From NCBI GenBank assembly GCA_026874595.1, contig CM049316.1, positions 35,907,339 to 35,971,338 on the forward strand: 64,000 nucleotides of DNA, read 5' to 3'. The notes below the pieces were generated by a model. It saw only the letters and a program-made list of their open reading frames with translations. It did not search any database and had not been told where the DNA came from. Position numbers and translations under genes: made by a program. How positions within the stretch are numbered: position 1 is the stretch's first letter; each line of letters starts with the position of its first letter. Positions 22,201 to 36,150 of the stretch are shown piece by piece. The stretch comes from Sipunculus nudus. Its lineage: Eukaryota; Annelida; Sipuncula; Golfingiida; Sipunculidae.

Positions 22201-24589
22201 CATTTTATGTCACATACATGCACACACATTGTTTGTGTCACATAGCCTTAAATTGTCTCACACACACATTCTTGTGTGTCATATATACTGCCACACTTGC
22301 ACACGTTTTTATGTACTGTGCACTCTCAATACTTTTGTGAATCATACATACACTAACATAATATCATATACATATTTGTGTTCTATATAGATATGATTTA
22401 TGATGGCACTGCCAATGTTATGTAATTTTGGTTGATTCACTGTGAAGCATAATGAAGTTATATACAGGTAGTTTTGCTGGTTTTCTGTTCTTATGGGTTC
22501 AGTATAGAGAGAAACCAGAAATCTATGCAGAAATAATTGGAGGAAGTTTGCAACAAATTTGCAGCTTTTGATATTTATATGAAATGTATAGGATATTCTG
22601 TGTGCTTATCCTACAGTGAATGTGACATACTTACTTACAGTGTAATTACTACATATAGACAAAGGAATATACATATTTGCATCTCAAGGCTAAGGTCATC
22701 TGGAATCAAAAGTAAATTGTAAATTGCTGAGGGGTTAAATGAAAAACTGTCAACCCAATGAAAGACAAGTTAATTGTGTAGTATACATTGTATACATCAA
22801 TGAAATACATGAGGAAATTGGGGTTCTGGGATTGTCCCTAACCCAGTTTGATCAGAAAACTAGTATTTAAGTGAACCTAGTGTTTAAGGAACCTCACGGG
22901 ACAGTGTTAATCATATTAGGCTGATTTGTGTGCCAACTTGATATGCTTACCATTTGCCCTGAAAACTTTGGTGTTACTTTTACTATATTTGTTTCATGTG
23001 CCATCTAACAGCTCTGTTAATGTCTGATTTTACTTTCCATGCCGCCTCCATGACAGCTGGGGAATCACTTTTATTTTTTCCTGTTTACAGCATACAATGT
23101 GCCATTCATTTTAGTTCACCGTCACTGGGTGATAATAGTTGTTGGGGATATACATGTAAAGAGTGCTTACATACTTGCCCAGGAACATTTTCCATGATGG
23201 ATATACAATGTATCTCAATATCCTGTCACTTGCCAGTCAGATGTGTTCAGTCTTTAAGGGAATAGCACCTCTGATCATCACATGGAAGGTCATATATGAA
23301 CATTGTAAGTTATTGATAACCAAGGTATGATATACAGTGATCAGTAATACCATGATCTTGAAATAAAGGTATATTTTAACAATATATTCCTGCTTATTTG
23401 TCTGTGTTTGATTTAAAAAAATGTTGTTCAGTTCACATTGAATGTGGTAAACGTTCTTCCAGAACACAGAAGAATACGATGGGAAACAAATGTTTAATGA
23501 TTTTGAAATTCTGACTCTAATAGCACATATTCGACATTCTTTTCAATTACCGGTAGATGTTTGAAGAATGAAGTGACAAAAAGTACCTGTACTTTTAAGT
23601 CTGATGACAATGTGCATTGTAAAGCCTACAATACTTGCACAGCTGCATGGAAAAATACTTTCTATTCGTAACTTTTCCAGACGTATGGATTGAAAATTTA
23701 CCCATTCCATGCACACATATTCACCAACAACCGAAGTCTGAACCTTTTGATTATGCCAGGTGGTGATATGTACTCTTGCGAAAAGAATGGCTGCATTTAC
23801 TCCTTAACGGCTCTGAAGACCAGTTCAGACCTAAAACTCATTTGGTTGGATATCCTGAGGTCAAACATTGGTTTTCAATTGGAAAGATTCCCGACGGCAT
23901 TTAGCAAAACACCCTCTTTTTTTTGTAACTGTTGTAATTTGGTAATGATACATTAAAAACCGAATGAGAATTTACCTGCAATGTATTTGTAAAGAATGTC
24001 AAATATGAGTCGACCGAAACCCGAAAATTAATTTGAACAACAAAAGATTAAAGACAGAAATTATGTGGTTTAGAAAGCAAGTTGCAGCTGTTTTCTTACA
24101 GACTATATACATATATACGAACTCTAAAACTACAACCACACATAGGGGCCCCATATGTAACCAACATACATGTTTTTGTTGGTTTGCCTTATTTTATTTG
24201 AAGCGAAGATTCGAGCAGAGTTGCCAACTCGACAGACAAAATTGTCTTCACTGAAGTTCTTAAGTGAGACTTCTATTGATGCTAATGCATGTTAATTAAA
24301 AAATCAATCCAACAAGATCTTAAATAGTAAAATGTGTCATACACTTGTGAAATTTCACTACAGTCAATCAGTTCTTAGTAAACTTTAATGCAAAAGCGTC
24401 CACAATCCCGTAATTAAGAGTTCTGACAATGTCTTGAAATTGTATCTTTCATAATGCATTCCTTGAATTTTCGTAGTTAAAATGTTATGTCTGATATCTT
24501 TCAATGTTTCAGCAAAATAGGCCAATGAATTCTAAAAACATTTTCTCTAAACAAAGTAAAATTTCAATATTATTATCATTATCAATTAA
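19254..24589. other. intergenic, AT-rich, no gene recognised
   Basis: No open frame here has exon signals or a recognisable domain. Minor features are three units of about 50 bp around gtgttcatgttcagtgatgaa (20,190-20,290) and a CA-rich degenerate stretch (22,185-22,330). The first part may be extended SAMHD1 3' UTR. Confidence 0.6.
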
Positions 24590-27516
24590 CCAAGGCACGG
24601 AGGTGGTTTAATAGTGTATACAAGGGACCACCTCACCTCAGCATTTGTGCCCGAGTTACATATGGATGATATCGAAAACCTATGGATTAATATTAAATGT
24701 CCCCGCAAGGGCTCCTTTCTTATAGGCGCTTTTTACCGCCCTCCCTCCGCTCCAACCAGCTTCTTCGAATCTTTGTCAATAAACATTGAACATTCCCTCT
24801 CGCTATGCCTTAACATTATTTTAATCGGAGATTTTAACACTGACTACAAGAACGATAATCACCACAACCCACTAAAGTCCCTATGTAACCTCTTTGATTT
24901 AGAGCAGCTAATTGATGAACCTACTCGTGTGACTCAAACCTCTTCTAGTACTATCGATTTAATTATAACATCCAACCCACAAAATTATAAATTCTCTTGA
25001 GTGTATAAAACCTCCCTCAGTGATCACTATGCAATATTTACTTACTTTCAAATTGAATCTTTGCATACAAAAGATGGGTTACATCACACATACCTTCGAC
25101 GATCATACAGGAAATTAAATGAAATAGCCTTCCTTGAAAACTTAAATAGAATAAAACATTTACTCATACGCATCATACTCACTGCATCTGATGTAAATGA
25201 TGCATGGACTCTCTGGAAAGAAGCCTTTCTCTACGTTTTTATAAGCATGCACCAATCAGACAAGTTAGAGTAAAATCTCAAAAACCTTGTTTTATTGACA
25301 ACGAAATTAATTAATTGAAATTATGAGGCAACGTGACTTCATGCATAAAAAATGGCTCAAAAACAACATTGAGACGGACTAAGTTATTTCTAGCTAACAT
25401 TAAAATCAAACAACATAAACGTAGATTTTATATAACTAGGATAGGCCAAGCTGGTATGAACCAGAAAAAGATATGGAACGTTGTAAACAGCATCCTAAAG
25501 AAAGCTCAGAATAGCAATGATCGCCGGCACATCAATATTGAAGAAGTGGCCAAACACTTTGCTGATGTTGGCCTTCTACTGTCTGACAAATTTCCTTCAT
25601 CATGCACGCAAAGCTTTCACATCCAAACATCGTCCAGTAACTTTGAATTTAGTCTCATAACCTCCTCTCTAGTACAGCAGTTTCTAACAAGCCTATCTTT
25701 CGAAAGTAAAATCGATGCCAACGGCATAGATTCCAAACTGGTGAGAATAGCCTCATATATATTATGCGTCAGCTTAGCCACCTTATTTCATCGGTGTATT
25801 AGTGAAGCTACCTTCCCCACTGAATGGAAATCTGCAAGAATCACTCCAATATACAAAGGTAAAGGATCCAAAGAAGATATTAATAATTATCGGCCTATTT
25901 CTGTTCTTCCTCATTTAGCATGCGTATTTGAAAAGGTTCTACATGCTCAAATTCTATACCACTTAAATCAACATGACATAAGAACTCATGATCAATCTGC
26001 TTTCTTGAAAAACTATTCGACTCAAACAAGTTTACATAAAGTTGTGGACAATTGGCTCCATGCAATTGATACTAAACGTTTCACAGGGGCTTGCTTCTAC
26101 GATCTCAAGAAAGTTTCGACACTGTCAGTCATGACATTCTCTTAGAAAAAATAAAACATTACGGTTTCCATGGTAAATCACATGAACTGATTAAGAACTA
26201 TCTCTCCGATAGATCTCATGCTGTAAAAAAAGCTAACGCAGTATCTTCACAGCATCCTGTGAAAATTGGAATACCCCAAGGTTCTGTATTAGGACCCATA
26301 TTATTTTTAATTTATGTAAATGATCTCACTGGGAACACTGGCAATTGTCAATGTAATCTCTTTGCGGATAACACCATTATTTACTATACAAGTAATGATC
26401 CTAACAAAATTAGACAGGAACTACTTTATCTAAATGGTTTTATAATAATAAGCTCTCAATCAATATAGAAAAAAACATCAACCATCCTCTTCAGATCCCG
26501 TTCTATGGAGACTTTAGACCTTAATATCACAGCATTTGACCAGCCCATCAAACAATCTAACAGTATCACTTACTTGGGGTTAGTGCTTAATGAAAACCTA
26601 ACATGGTCGGATCACTCTGAACAAGTATGCAAAAAGCTCTCGTCTAAAGTAGGTGCCCTCTTCAGGTGCAGTCGATACATACCTCAAGACACCGCATTGA
26701 AAATGTACACTGGCCTGATTCAGCCGCATATTGACTACGGCCTCACAATCTGGGGAAATGCGCCTTCTTCATGTCTTACTCCCATGCAAAGTCTTCAAAA
26801 TCGAGCCGCACGTAATCATAAGTCGCAATTTTAATCATGAATGTAGCATAACAGCTACCCGTCAGTCCCTTGGCATAACATCAAACGACATGAATATTTG
26901 ACTCGCATCCTTATGTTTAAATGTCTGAATAACCTAAGTCCATCCTATATGACCGACCGGTTCACGTTTGTTCGCCAAGTCCACCAACATGATACACGCA
27001 ATAGCTTTTCCAATAAATTATATGTACCCAAACCTCGGCCAGACTACTTAAAGAAATCATTTTTTAGCCGAGGTCCTATTTTGTGGAACACATTAAATCA
27101 ATCTCAAAGAAATTGCTCCTCCTTACAGGTCTTTAAAAAGAGTATCATGTAATAAACCTCTGTGCTTTATATGTCATATGTTGCATGCTATTTCAAAATC
27201 TGTTATATTTCATATTTATGTCACACTCATGATTGCCTTGTATATAACGTTGCATGTCAGAGTTTTATATTCATGTTTAATATCACATCTTGCTGTATAT
27301 TACGTTAAATGTCATAGTTATATATTTTCATGTTAAATATCCCATCTATCTGCATAAATTATCTTTAGTCACTTTAATTAATTCTGATTGCATTTTACAT
27401 GTTTTATACATTGAATAAACTGTTTATCCAAACAGGGCCCTGTGGCAGATCGGACAATCTTGTCTGAACGGGCTACCCTGTATAAATATGTTTTAATAAT
27501 AATAATAATAATAAAA
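24590..27516 (+). mobile_element. 5'-truncated, dead APE-type LINE (non-LTR retrotransposon)
   Basis: The endonuclease remnant (from GGLIVYTRDHL, then GAFYRPPSAP, LIGDFNTDY and DLIITS) is followed by a reverse transcriptase: ARITPIYKGKGSKEDINNYR, PISVLPHL, DTVSHDILLEKI and GIPQGSVLGPILFLIYVNDL. The catalytic box reads FADN instead of FADD near 26,360. In-frame stops (for example 24,998 and 25,271) and several frameshifts break it into at least six frames. The 3' end has an AATAAA region and a (TAA)n tail at about 27,493-27,512. The first ORF and the start of the endonuclease are missing. The order and motifs fit the Jockey/CR1 group of APE-type LINEs; the exact clade cannot be set by eye. Confidence 0.9.
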
Positions 27517-27614
27517 AACCCAGACAAATTACCCACATAAAAATAAAATCTCAGTATTTTATCATTAACAAATTACCCTGTTGATGTAAAGTCATGCTGT
27601 CTATAGTCAACTTG

Positions 27615-27648
27615 TCAGATGAGCGTCGTGACCTATGGGTCACTTGCT
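27615..27648 (+). mobile_element. solo 3' end of the GCTCAGCTG repeat family
   Basis: gatgagcgtcgtgacctatgggtcacttgct matches the 3' end (palindrome gtgacc..gggtcac then CTTG) of the elements at 31,408, 46,177 and 49,872. No matching 5' end was found nearby. Confidence 0.55.
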
Positions 27649-28205
27649 ATGGTAAATTTGACAAGAAGACGAGACAATTATGGCACACTGCTGAAACGCA
27701 TACAAGGCAAGTTTATCTGAACCAAGCCAACCTCAAGTGCACCTTGGATGACTTACGGAAAACTGGTATCGAGTTTTTAGAGCAGTGTACATGGTGGGCG
27801 TGTGTGTAGCCAAAACCATATACAATAAACAAAACAAAACAAGCCAAGTATGAATTTTTGATTAAATGTGCAATTAGCGATATAACAGGGCCAGCTATTA
27901 TTACCAGAGGCTCCAAAATGATGGCGCTGCAGCATGCAAGAACGAAACTTATATTGCGTGTGCACTCATCTTAACCGCATTAATTATATCCTCTGCTAAA
28001 ACGTAATTATTGACCCGATTCAAAGAAGTACAGAAAAATATACCAATATATCGAACAAACCCAACGACTAGATGAACAAGGGAAAAGTTGATCCGTGGGA
28101 CAAATCTAGTATGTCCCCTGCCCGTTGTGTAAATAGCTGGGAAAAAAGTTGTGAAAAATCTGTATGAAATCTGAGATGGGTCAATGTCGCCCACCAAGAT
28201 TACCT

Positions 28206-28480
28206 GCATCAAGGTTATCCATATTCGAAATTGACATAGACCTTCATGAGGTACGTCAATCCTGCAAGTTTAGTGACTGTGCCTCAAATTCCTTTCGGGT
28301 TGCTGCATTAACATCATTTTACCCTTATAGCCGCTGTGACCTTAAAAAATGCGTCAAGCTCATCCATGTTCGAACTTTACCTAGCCCTTGATAAGGTGCA
28401 TTAATGCTGCAAGTATGATGACTGTACCTCAGATTCTTTTTGAGTTATTGCGGTAACATATCTGTGACGGACGCTCACCA
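28206..28480. repeat. two diverged ~145-bp tandem units of an old element
   Basis: gcatcaaggttatccatattcg (28,206) recurs as gcgtcaagctcatccatgttcg (28,351), and the following sequence aligns through ctgcaagt..gatgactgt. The flanks carry related gtatgtcccctgcccg (about 28,112) and tatgtcccccgccgtag (about 28,486) motifs, so these are probably the ends of a non-autonomous element. Confidence 0.55.
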
Positions 28481-28559
28481 TTTTTATGTCCCCCGCCGTA
28501 GGCGCGTAAAAGGGACGTTTACTTTTCTGTCCTATATGTAATTAATATTGTTCCTAGTC

Positions 28560-31400
28560 TTCTGAAGACTTTGGCCAATTCAGGAAAATGTTATTAAAGG
28601 GGCCCAATCACCTATATTTAGCATATTGAGTTAACACGAAAATTAGCTTCTCCCCTTTTAAAGAAATCTGTACCTGCCAAAATATTGCCTTGAAACCGTT
28701 TGCTTACTTCTTAAACGAGTGTTAAAAACAGTGAATCGGGCGCGATCGCAGGTGTCAACATATCACTGCGACGGGCCATGTGCTGCTCTGAGCCACAAAA
28801 GATGCCAATCAGGAGATGCCCAGACTGACTTGGTAAAAAATGTAATACAATTATAATACTGGCTGAAACACCGCGTGTTGTCCCTCTTAACCGGACTTCC
28901 TGTCAGGCGGCCTTGTTATGGTAAACAGACTTTGTTTACCAACACGCTGGGCTATAACAAGGTGTTAAACAGTCGTATGCTAGGAAATAAGATTGAGTGC
29001 TGGGTAGACAGAGTGTCCGTCTCTATATATATAATACAGAGACGGAGAGCACTGCATGCATTCTTGTGGTGCCCTGTCTGATATCACTAAATGTTCCTCC
29101 CTCGGCCAAATTACCAAACACAATCTAGCTAACATGCCCTTAACCACTACTCCTTACTTGTTTCCTTGCTCAAATAAGAAAATTAAACATATTATCCAGG
29201 TGCAAAGTTAAGAATTAAAAAAGCGATGCTTGCAGGTTTCTAACCAAACATGACATGTTGCTATAGGTTCACGGACACAGGGAGAAGCCAGTTTTCAAAG
29301 CCCTTCCTCTGATTGGCTGTTAGGTTTCAGGCTCATTCATCATGGAAATCCAACTTAATTCCAAGCATAAGATTTACTGTCTGGTCCCTAAAATAGTGCC
29401 ATCTAGTGAATAAAACAGAAAGTGCAAGCAAAACAATGGTTCCAAGCGGGGCTAGTAGCCACCTGCAAATTATCTCGTTTTTACTTATTAGAAATGGTTC
29501 ACACACCCAGTTAAGACCCACGTTTGTTTATTTTAAACTTATTATCTGATTTATCTAAATTTCTGTGTCCTCGCTCGCACACCAATATTTTCAATGGAGT
29601 GCTCGTAAGCCTCACTGGGAGGCTTACTAAGTAGGCTTAGTGCTGGGATGGTTTTGCTGGGAAACCTTGTATAAGGCAAAACTGAACAGAAAGTGTGAAA
29701 GAAAAGAAATAATAATGCTTCTGATTATGTCGCTTTAACAATGAGAAGTCGTATATAGGCATGCGTCATGAAGTCCGTGTAATATCAATTTAAATACATT
29801 CCAATTGCCTGTAGATGGCGCTAAATACTGAGTAAGTATGAAGATGATCGCATGATTAATATCGGTAATATCTGACTGTAATAATTCCAATGGGTTCAAA
29901 GTTGAGAATAAAGACTTGCTGGAAATTAATAAAAGTCACTTTAATGAAAACGTCGTCGTAAAGAAACTTTGAATTTCTTTATTTGCGTTTTCTCCTACTA
30001 GGGTTAGAGCTATATATTTTTAGTTCTTCAGAAGCCTTCACACTTTTGCTGGCTATATATACGCTCCACCCCCAACAAAATAAAAACCTGATAAAATTAC
30101 TTGAGGCACAGAGTTCTCGTGAAGATATCCTTAACAGGCGCAGTAATACCTCGCCAAGCCAAAGTACCATGTATCGACAGGAGTCCTAAGGGAGCCATTA
30201 GAGGAAAACCGCTTTTAAGTATGGGAAGACGTATGATCACGCAACCCACTAATTATGCAAAAGAACATCCCCTTCGGGCGTCCCTTAATGATGGCTACTC
30301 CATTATCCGTGCATCTCGGCCATGTTTTCCGACAGGGGGCACTGAAAAGTTAATCGCCAGCCACTTTGAAAATAAAATAAAAATCCTAACAAGGATTTCA
30401 TGGGTTACTAACCCTGGAAACTTTGCATGTTATTCTTGTCTCCGAGAGACCAACGTGGATGATAAATAGACTTGCGAACTTCTCACAACGGTCTGCGATC
30501 TTCTAAGGTCATGAAGAAATAAAGTGAACCGACGGCCCCCGCTGTGGACGGGTTAATGTTTCACCTTTATAACTCATATCCAGTAAACATCGTTGGGTTT
30601 TTTTACGGACTCTTTGCGTTTGGATAACCGATACCAGTAAGCGGCGAATCGTGCTTTTCCCGGATTTCTTACCGCGTGTAATTGATAAAAACGTTTCGGT
30701 GCAAAGTTTGATGCACCGCTTAACGCTTTAAGCTTCTACAATGCCCAGCACGATAGCTACGCTGAAGTGCCTGTACCTGTGTCATGGGCGACAGTGAAGT
30801 GTGCCAGTACAGTAACAGATCTTTTTGCTATCGTGAAGCCAGGTTTGCGTGGCCACTTTTTACTCACACCACATTCCCCTATCAAGTTGCAGCGCAATAA
30901 AACTCCGCTAAGTACCGCTCGTCTAAAGAGCTCAGGTGCTGCACGCCTGCGGCAATGGCGGAAATTTCGGAATATAGACTATGGCTTTTGGAAAAGGTAA
31001 AGTAGGATTACCTCTTACATAGAAACCTAATCCTTCTCAATACACCAATGGTGGTATCTATGGCCTGCGTAGCGAGCTGCCGTGAGAGTCTTTTGCTTAC
31101 AGCTTGTAGATAGCTGTGCCTTTGAATGCTTTGTCTTCATGAATATCCGAGGAATACGGAGAACTGCAAGCATGAGACGCAAAGAAAGGGTACGTATACA
31201 CAATTAATATGCAAAAGCAGTGCTTTATTTGGTGATTATTTAGTATGCACAATATATGCTATTATTTTGATTATTTTCTTTTTAACACAAAGAGAAAAGA
31301 CTTTGTTCTGCACTCAGACGCTCATTTCTCGCACTATTCTTGTTTTACATTTTCTGTACCTGACAAATAGAAAGCGCGAAAGTATGCCGTTTAAAAGAAA
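28560..31400. other. intergenic, no gene recognised
   Basis: Several short open frames occur (for example 30,101-30,469 and 30,767-31,000), but none shows a known domain, repeat-free exon signals or a clear start context. GC content rises between 30,100 and 31,000 for no reason that could be identified. Confidence 0.5.
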
Positions 31401-31407
31401 CAAATTT

Positions 31408-32030
31408 TAGCTCAGTTGACTGAAAGTCATACGAGCTATAGCAATCAATCTTTGTCCGGCGTCCGTCCGTCTGGACCGCTGGACCTGGAATCTTCTAACT
31501 TGTCATCCAGGGAGGTCATAAAAATCTCCTTGGAAACCTGAAATAAGGTCTCTGTTTCCCATATCCTCCGAGCTATTTGGCTCAGAAGTATCCCCCCCCC
31601 CCCCCCGAGAATAATTAAAAATTTAATACAAAAGCCCCATGATCTGAACAACTATTGCATTAATCACCTTGATTGTTTGTATGCATATTGATCATGGTGT
31701 GTTTCATCAGTTCCTGCAAACTTGTGGCGCCCCCAGGATTTTTTTCCCTAATTTTTACGCATGTTGTTCTCTATTTTTGCGACTTTCAAAGATCCGGTCA
31801 ACCGATAGCAGGGCACAATTCGTAACCATTTGACTTAGAAACTTCTAACTTGACATCCAGATAAAATCTTCTTTGAAACCAGAAATTAGGTCTCTGTTAC
31901 CCATTTCCTCTGAGCTATATACTTCAGTTGAATTTGGATACCACTTACAAAATTTTGTATTCAGATGATAAAATTCTTTTTGTGAATGTCTTCCTACTCA
32001 GCTGAGCGTCATGACCCCTGGGTCACTTGT
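31408..32030 (+). mobile_element. GCTCAGCTG-family element, copy 1
   Basis: Starts TAGCTCAGTTGACTGAAAG, a hairpin-forming palindromic end, followed by a gtccggcgtccgtccgtctg tract. It ends cagctgagcgtcatgaccc, then ctgggtcacttgt. The CAGCTGAGC near the 3' end is the inverse of GCTCAG(C)TG at the 5' end (subterminal inverted repeat), and the 3' hairpin precedes CTTGTT. The layout resembles the two Helentron-like elements in the SAMHD1 introns. No coding capacity. Confidence 0.65.
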
Positions 32031-32295
32031 TATTATATTGCTTCGTGGCTTAGTGAAGTGCCTCATGAAGGGTTACTTAGACACAATTTTTATAACCATT
32101 TGTATGTATATGATAACTAAGCTAAAAATTTATAATCATTTGCATGATATATAAAAAGGGCACGTATTTCTTACTTTAATTACTTTGGACTAGGATGCCA
32201 TAACTATAGTTCTAACTTTAAATGCGTTAGTTTTATAAACCTGTAATGCCTCTTATTTTAAACGCACACACAGCCACACACATCCACATGTGTAC

Positions 32296-32299
<4 letters not shown>

Positions 32300-32341
<42 letters not shown>
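32300..32341. repeat. (CA)n(TA)n microsatellite
   Basis: Uninterrupted CA units followed by TA units. Confidence 0.95.
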
Positions 32342-32342
<1 letters not shown>

Positions 32343-32543
32343 CGAATGTACTGGTTAATTCTATCTTATTTGCTTGCCTATTTATCATTAAGTGGCTGCT
32401 GTTTACAAGGCATAGAGAAACTTACAAAGTTTATTCGTAAATCACCCTACAGTTGCCTTGCATTAATCCTTTTGTCTGCCCTCGTTAAATCACACCGTAT
32501 TTGTATACTATTGCTTATTGTGACTGGGGTTACTTGAGGTGTG

Positions 32544-32545
<2 letters not shown>

Positions 32546-32622
<77 letters not shown>
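32546..32622. repeat. (TC)n(TA)n microsatellite
   Basis: About 34 bp of TC directly followed by about 42 bp of TA. Confidence 0.95.
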
Positions 32623-32625
<3 letters not shown>

Positions 32626-32630
32626 ACAAA

Positions 32631-35600
32631 AGAAATCCCTGCTCATTATAAATGTCTGTTTTGCATAGCCTATACTAGAACTGATCATGGAAATCTAAAA
32701 ATGCCATGACAACGGTTAGTTACCACTGATGGGCGGGGCTGACATGCAAGCAACTTTACCATGTACCTTGCAAAAATTCTAGTCAAGCGCACTTATGATT
32801 CCCTGAAATACCATTAATAATGTTACTATTCGAATTGCAAATATGGAATTTCAGATCTGGATCGTCTTGGGGGGGGGGGGGGGGGGGTATTTTCAGTTTT
32901 CAATTACAGGTCCGGGTATAAGCATAGATACAAACATGCATAATTTCAAACAGACAGCGTCGCCAAGGAGGTGCCACATGTAGAGGCATGCCACCATTCG
33001 CGAAAGGGGTATGCTAAAAAGTCCCAACATTGCAATCCTGGCTACACCCCTCACATGCATGCAGACAAACAGACAGACATATTATATAGGCCTACAGCTG
33101 GACATTCAACGTGCTCTGACTCAAGCTGACCTTAAGCCCAAGTTCTGCATCATGCATGCACGCTCTCTTTTAATACTGTATAACTGGCCCGTGTCTGTAC
33201 CTACCAAATGACGTTAGAGATTTTTCATTTCTTACCAAGTCGGACAAATAATTGTCAAGTGTTGATATGTGTGTTATCAAACCTGACATCTTTTTCAGCA
33301 GATTATATAAACACTGCTCGCGTGCTGTCCATGATGGCTGGCCATCTGGCTGTGAGTTTTCCAGATATTGCACATTATTAATTTGTTTATAAGAAAATTG
33401 GTCATGAAACCGGAGATATCCACGCTTAACAGGGCCGTTTCGGGCGGAGGGGGGGGGGGGGGGTTAGTTCAAAGGGCTGCCCCCCCCCAAAAAAAAACCT
33501 TAAAGGTACTCATTCACCTACCTTTGAAAAATAATTTATGTGATCTCTGGCTTCCTCGGTGTTTATATTAATGATCTAAGGGTAATTTTGGTTGTGAAAA
33601 AGCTCTTATTATATAACGCCTTCGGGAAGGATATCTGAACTTTTTTATCAACAACATGTTTGTTAACACAGCAGTGTTGACAAACGAGGAAAAAAATTGT
33701 AACCTAAGGTGGCAGGTTTCATATATGCGGAGGTATAAGTTCAATTGTTGCAAAACGCAATTTGCAAAGCTCTGGCTTATCTGACTAGCTGTCAGAAGCT
33801 CTTGTTGAATTTGTTTTATTTTGGCCAGCCCCATATATTATAAAAACGTTGACATAAACAAAACAAGCAGTCTGTGTGCGGTGATATCCACGTCTTCTGG
33901 CCTATTTTTTAAAAGGGATCTCCAAGGGATTACCTTTAGTTCATAAATGTCATATAGGTGTTTGGGCCCATTTACGAATATTCATTATTTTTGTTTTTAG
34001 CTCTAGAAATATATTAAAAGCACGGCTGTAACGATTCTTTGGTGCCCCGTACATCGCGATACTAAGTCACTTATCGTACCGGTATCGACATTCGTTTCGA
34101 TATCGATACGATGATGATATTTGATCTTCTGATTAAAAGGGACATTTGACATTTAAAATAGCCTCTCAGCATCATGTAAGACATCAGCAGTGTAATTTCA
34201 CTGGTAAGAAACTAGTAAACAGCATCATAATGGGTCATCGTTTGTATAAATCAATTTTATTTATGGGTTTGGAATTTATTTGATGAGGGTGAACTTATTT
34301 TCATTTCTTCATAAAAGGGAAAATTCGGCTTGGAATTTAAATTATAATATATCATGTATGTATGGTATCTTGTAACGTGAGCAAAGTATCTTGACACGTA
34401 TGGTGAGAGAATATATCGTATGTACAGCCCTAAGACATAGCAAAATAATTTCTTATCAGTCATTCTGTAGTATCATAAGTTAATTGCACGTTAATATATC
34501 ATTTGACATATAATAAATAAAATATCAATTTCTTTTTATACGCCCGTCTACGACGGGACGTATAATGGTATACCCATGGTCCGTTTGACCGTTAACTTTC
34601 AGTGTCACACACGGACCAAGTATTGAGCGCCAGAGAGCCAGTATATATTGTTATATTTTTCCCACCGATGGTACACCAGTGTGCATTGGAATGTGTGAGA
34701 ATACGGAGGTTCATGTTCCCAGATCTGTGTGTGTTCGGTCTTTATTCTACAATTCAATTTACAAAGACAGGATGATATAATGCCAATCACCCTTCTGTGT
34801 TACAAGCAAGGGCTTTAATTGTTTGTTGAGAGGGAGAGGGACAATCCACAGTCTGAGGACTATGGACGGAAACCCTCTGTTCTCCTCCCATTCCCATAGC
34901 AAAAGCAGCCTCTTCCTGAAAAGTTCGGCTTCCGTGGTCTCCGGTTAGTGTACAGTACTCAAAGCTTAAGTTTGAATTGTATGAATACCGCGGTAGGCAG
35001 TATTTATAGGCGGTAAGATTTTTCACGGTCTGCCCACCAAGGGTGAGCGCTCTGCAGGCCGCCAGGGTCGTGTTTCACTCCCAGACGAGTGCACCTTTCG
35101 GGGCCCCCTTGCCTTGGTGCAAGGCTGAGAATTACACACCAGGTGACCCGGGCTCCATACTCATTTCAGTTATGAACCCATAACAAGGGGCCCCCAGGAG
35201 GTATGACTATTTAAATATGAACTTTGGTTTAGTTCTTTAACAACATTATTTTTCTTTAATTCTCATTTGTTTAAGATCACCCGATTTACAAGTATTTAAT
35301 ATTTTTTTTATAACATTATTCTAATTGAATGAGACGGTTGACCATGCCAAATCCATTATTTCTCAATATCCGACCCATAATTAAATAAAATATTGAGGAA
35401 AATATTAACAAAGTATAAACTGAGTGGCGGAATAATTTAATAAGAATTGTATTTTTTATTCCACTCAAATGTAAGTAAGACAAAAGGTACTTTGTCTCCA
35501 ATTTCTAAAAAGTGAGGGGGACTTGCCCCCCCCCCCCCACCGTCCATTCCTGAAATAAAACCCTTGGTTACAAGATGACACGCGAATACAAAAAGTACAC

Positions 35601-35873
35601 GTCTCGAGAATAGATGGTGGCAGATTTTTAATTTACTATTCCAAGTTATGGGGCCTATTACTTCAAAGTCAAATATAAACCTGAACAATGGAAATTTCAA
35701 AGAGTTCTTTTGGTCCGATAGAACTGTGTGCTTATTCTTGCGTCGTATGAGTTTGCTAAAATAGTAAAGTGCTGCAGGTAAAAGAAGTTAATGAACTGCC
35801 AGCAGAAAACCTGTAACCAAGGTCAAAGTCTGTAAATGACAAGCTAGTGATCGATCAAAACGTGCTGCAGGCG
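32631..35873. other. intergenic with poly-G/poly-C tracts
   Basis: No gene was recognised. It holds G-runs at about 32,870-32,887 and 33,450-33,463, a C-run then A-run at about 33,480-33,497, a C-run at about 35,526-35,538, and at 34,541-34,570 the palindrome atacgcccgtc.tac.gacgggacgtat, which matches the terminus of the MITE-like element at 12,857. Confidence 0.6.
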
Positions 35874-36150
35874 CACTGCACTCTTAGAAAAAAGGGTTCC
35901 AACTAGAACCCAAAAGGGTTCTTCAGAGTGGACTGAGTGGGGAACCTTTTAAGGTTCCAGCTAGAACCTTCAAGTGGGGTTCTTTTTGGAACCTCCCTGA
36001 GGTTCTTTTATGGAACCTATAAGGTTCCATAATAGAACCTCTTTAGAGGTTCTGAGAAGAACCCTCTAAGGTTCTTTACGGTGGACTGAGTGGGGAACCT
36101 TAAAAGGTTCTTGGTGGAACCAATGTGTAGGGTTCTTCATGGAACCTTCA
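35874..36150 (+). mobile_element. GGTTC-rich foldback element, copy 1
   Basis: Begins cactgcactcttagaaaaaa, then many alternating GGTTC and GAACC blocks (gggttccaactagaaccc and similar), so most of it can self-pair. The phrase gtggactgagtggggaacct occurs twice (35,928 and 36,081), a 153-bp internal repeat. A second copy with the same terminus lies inverted at about 62,720-63,003. Confidence 0.7.

Noticed and set aside
30101-30469. 122-codon frame as a gene or an rRNA-like segment
   Set aside because: No protein family or rRNA core motif could be recognised; the raised GC alone is not enough.
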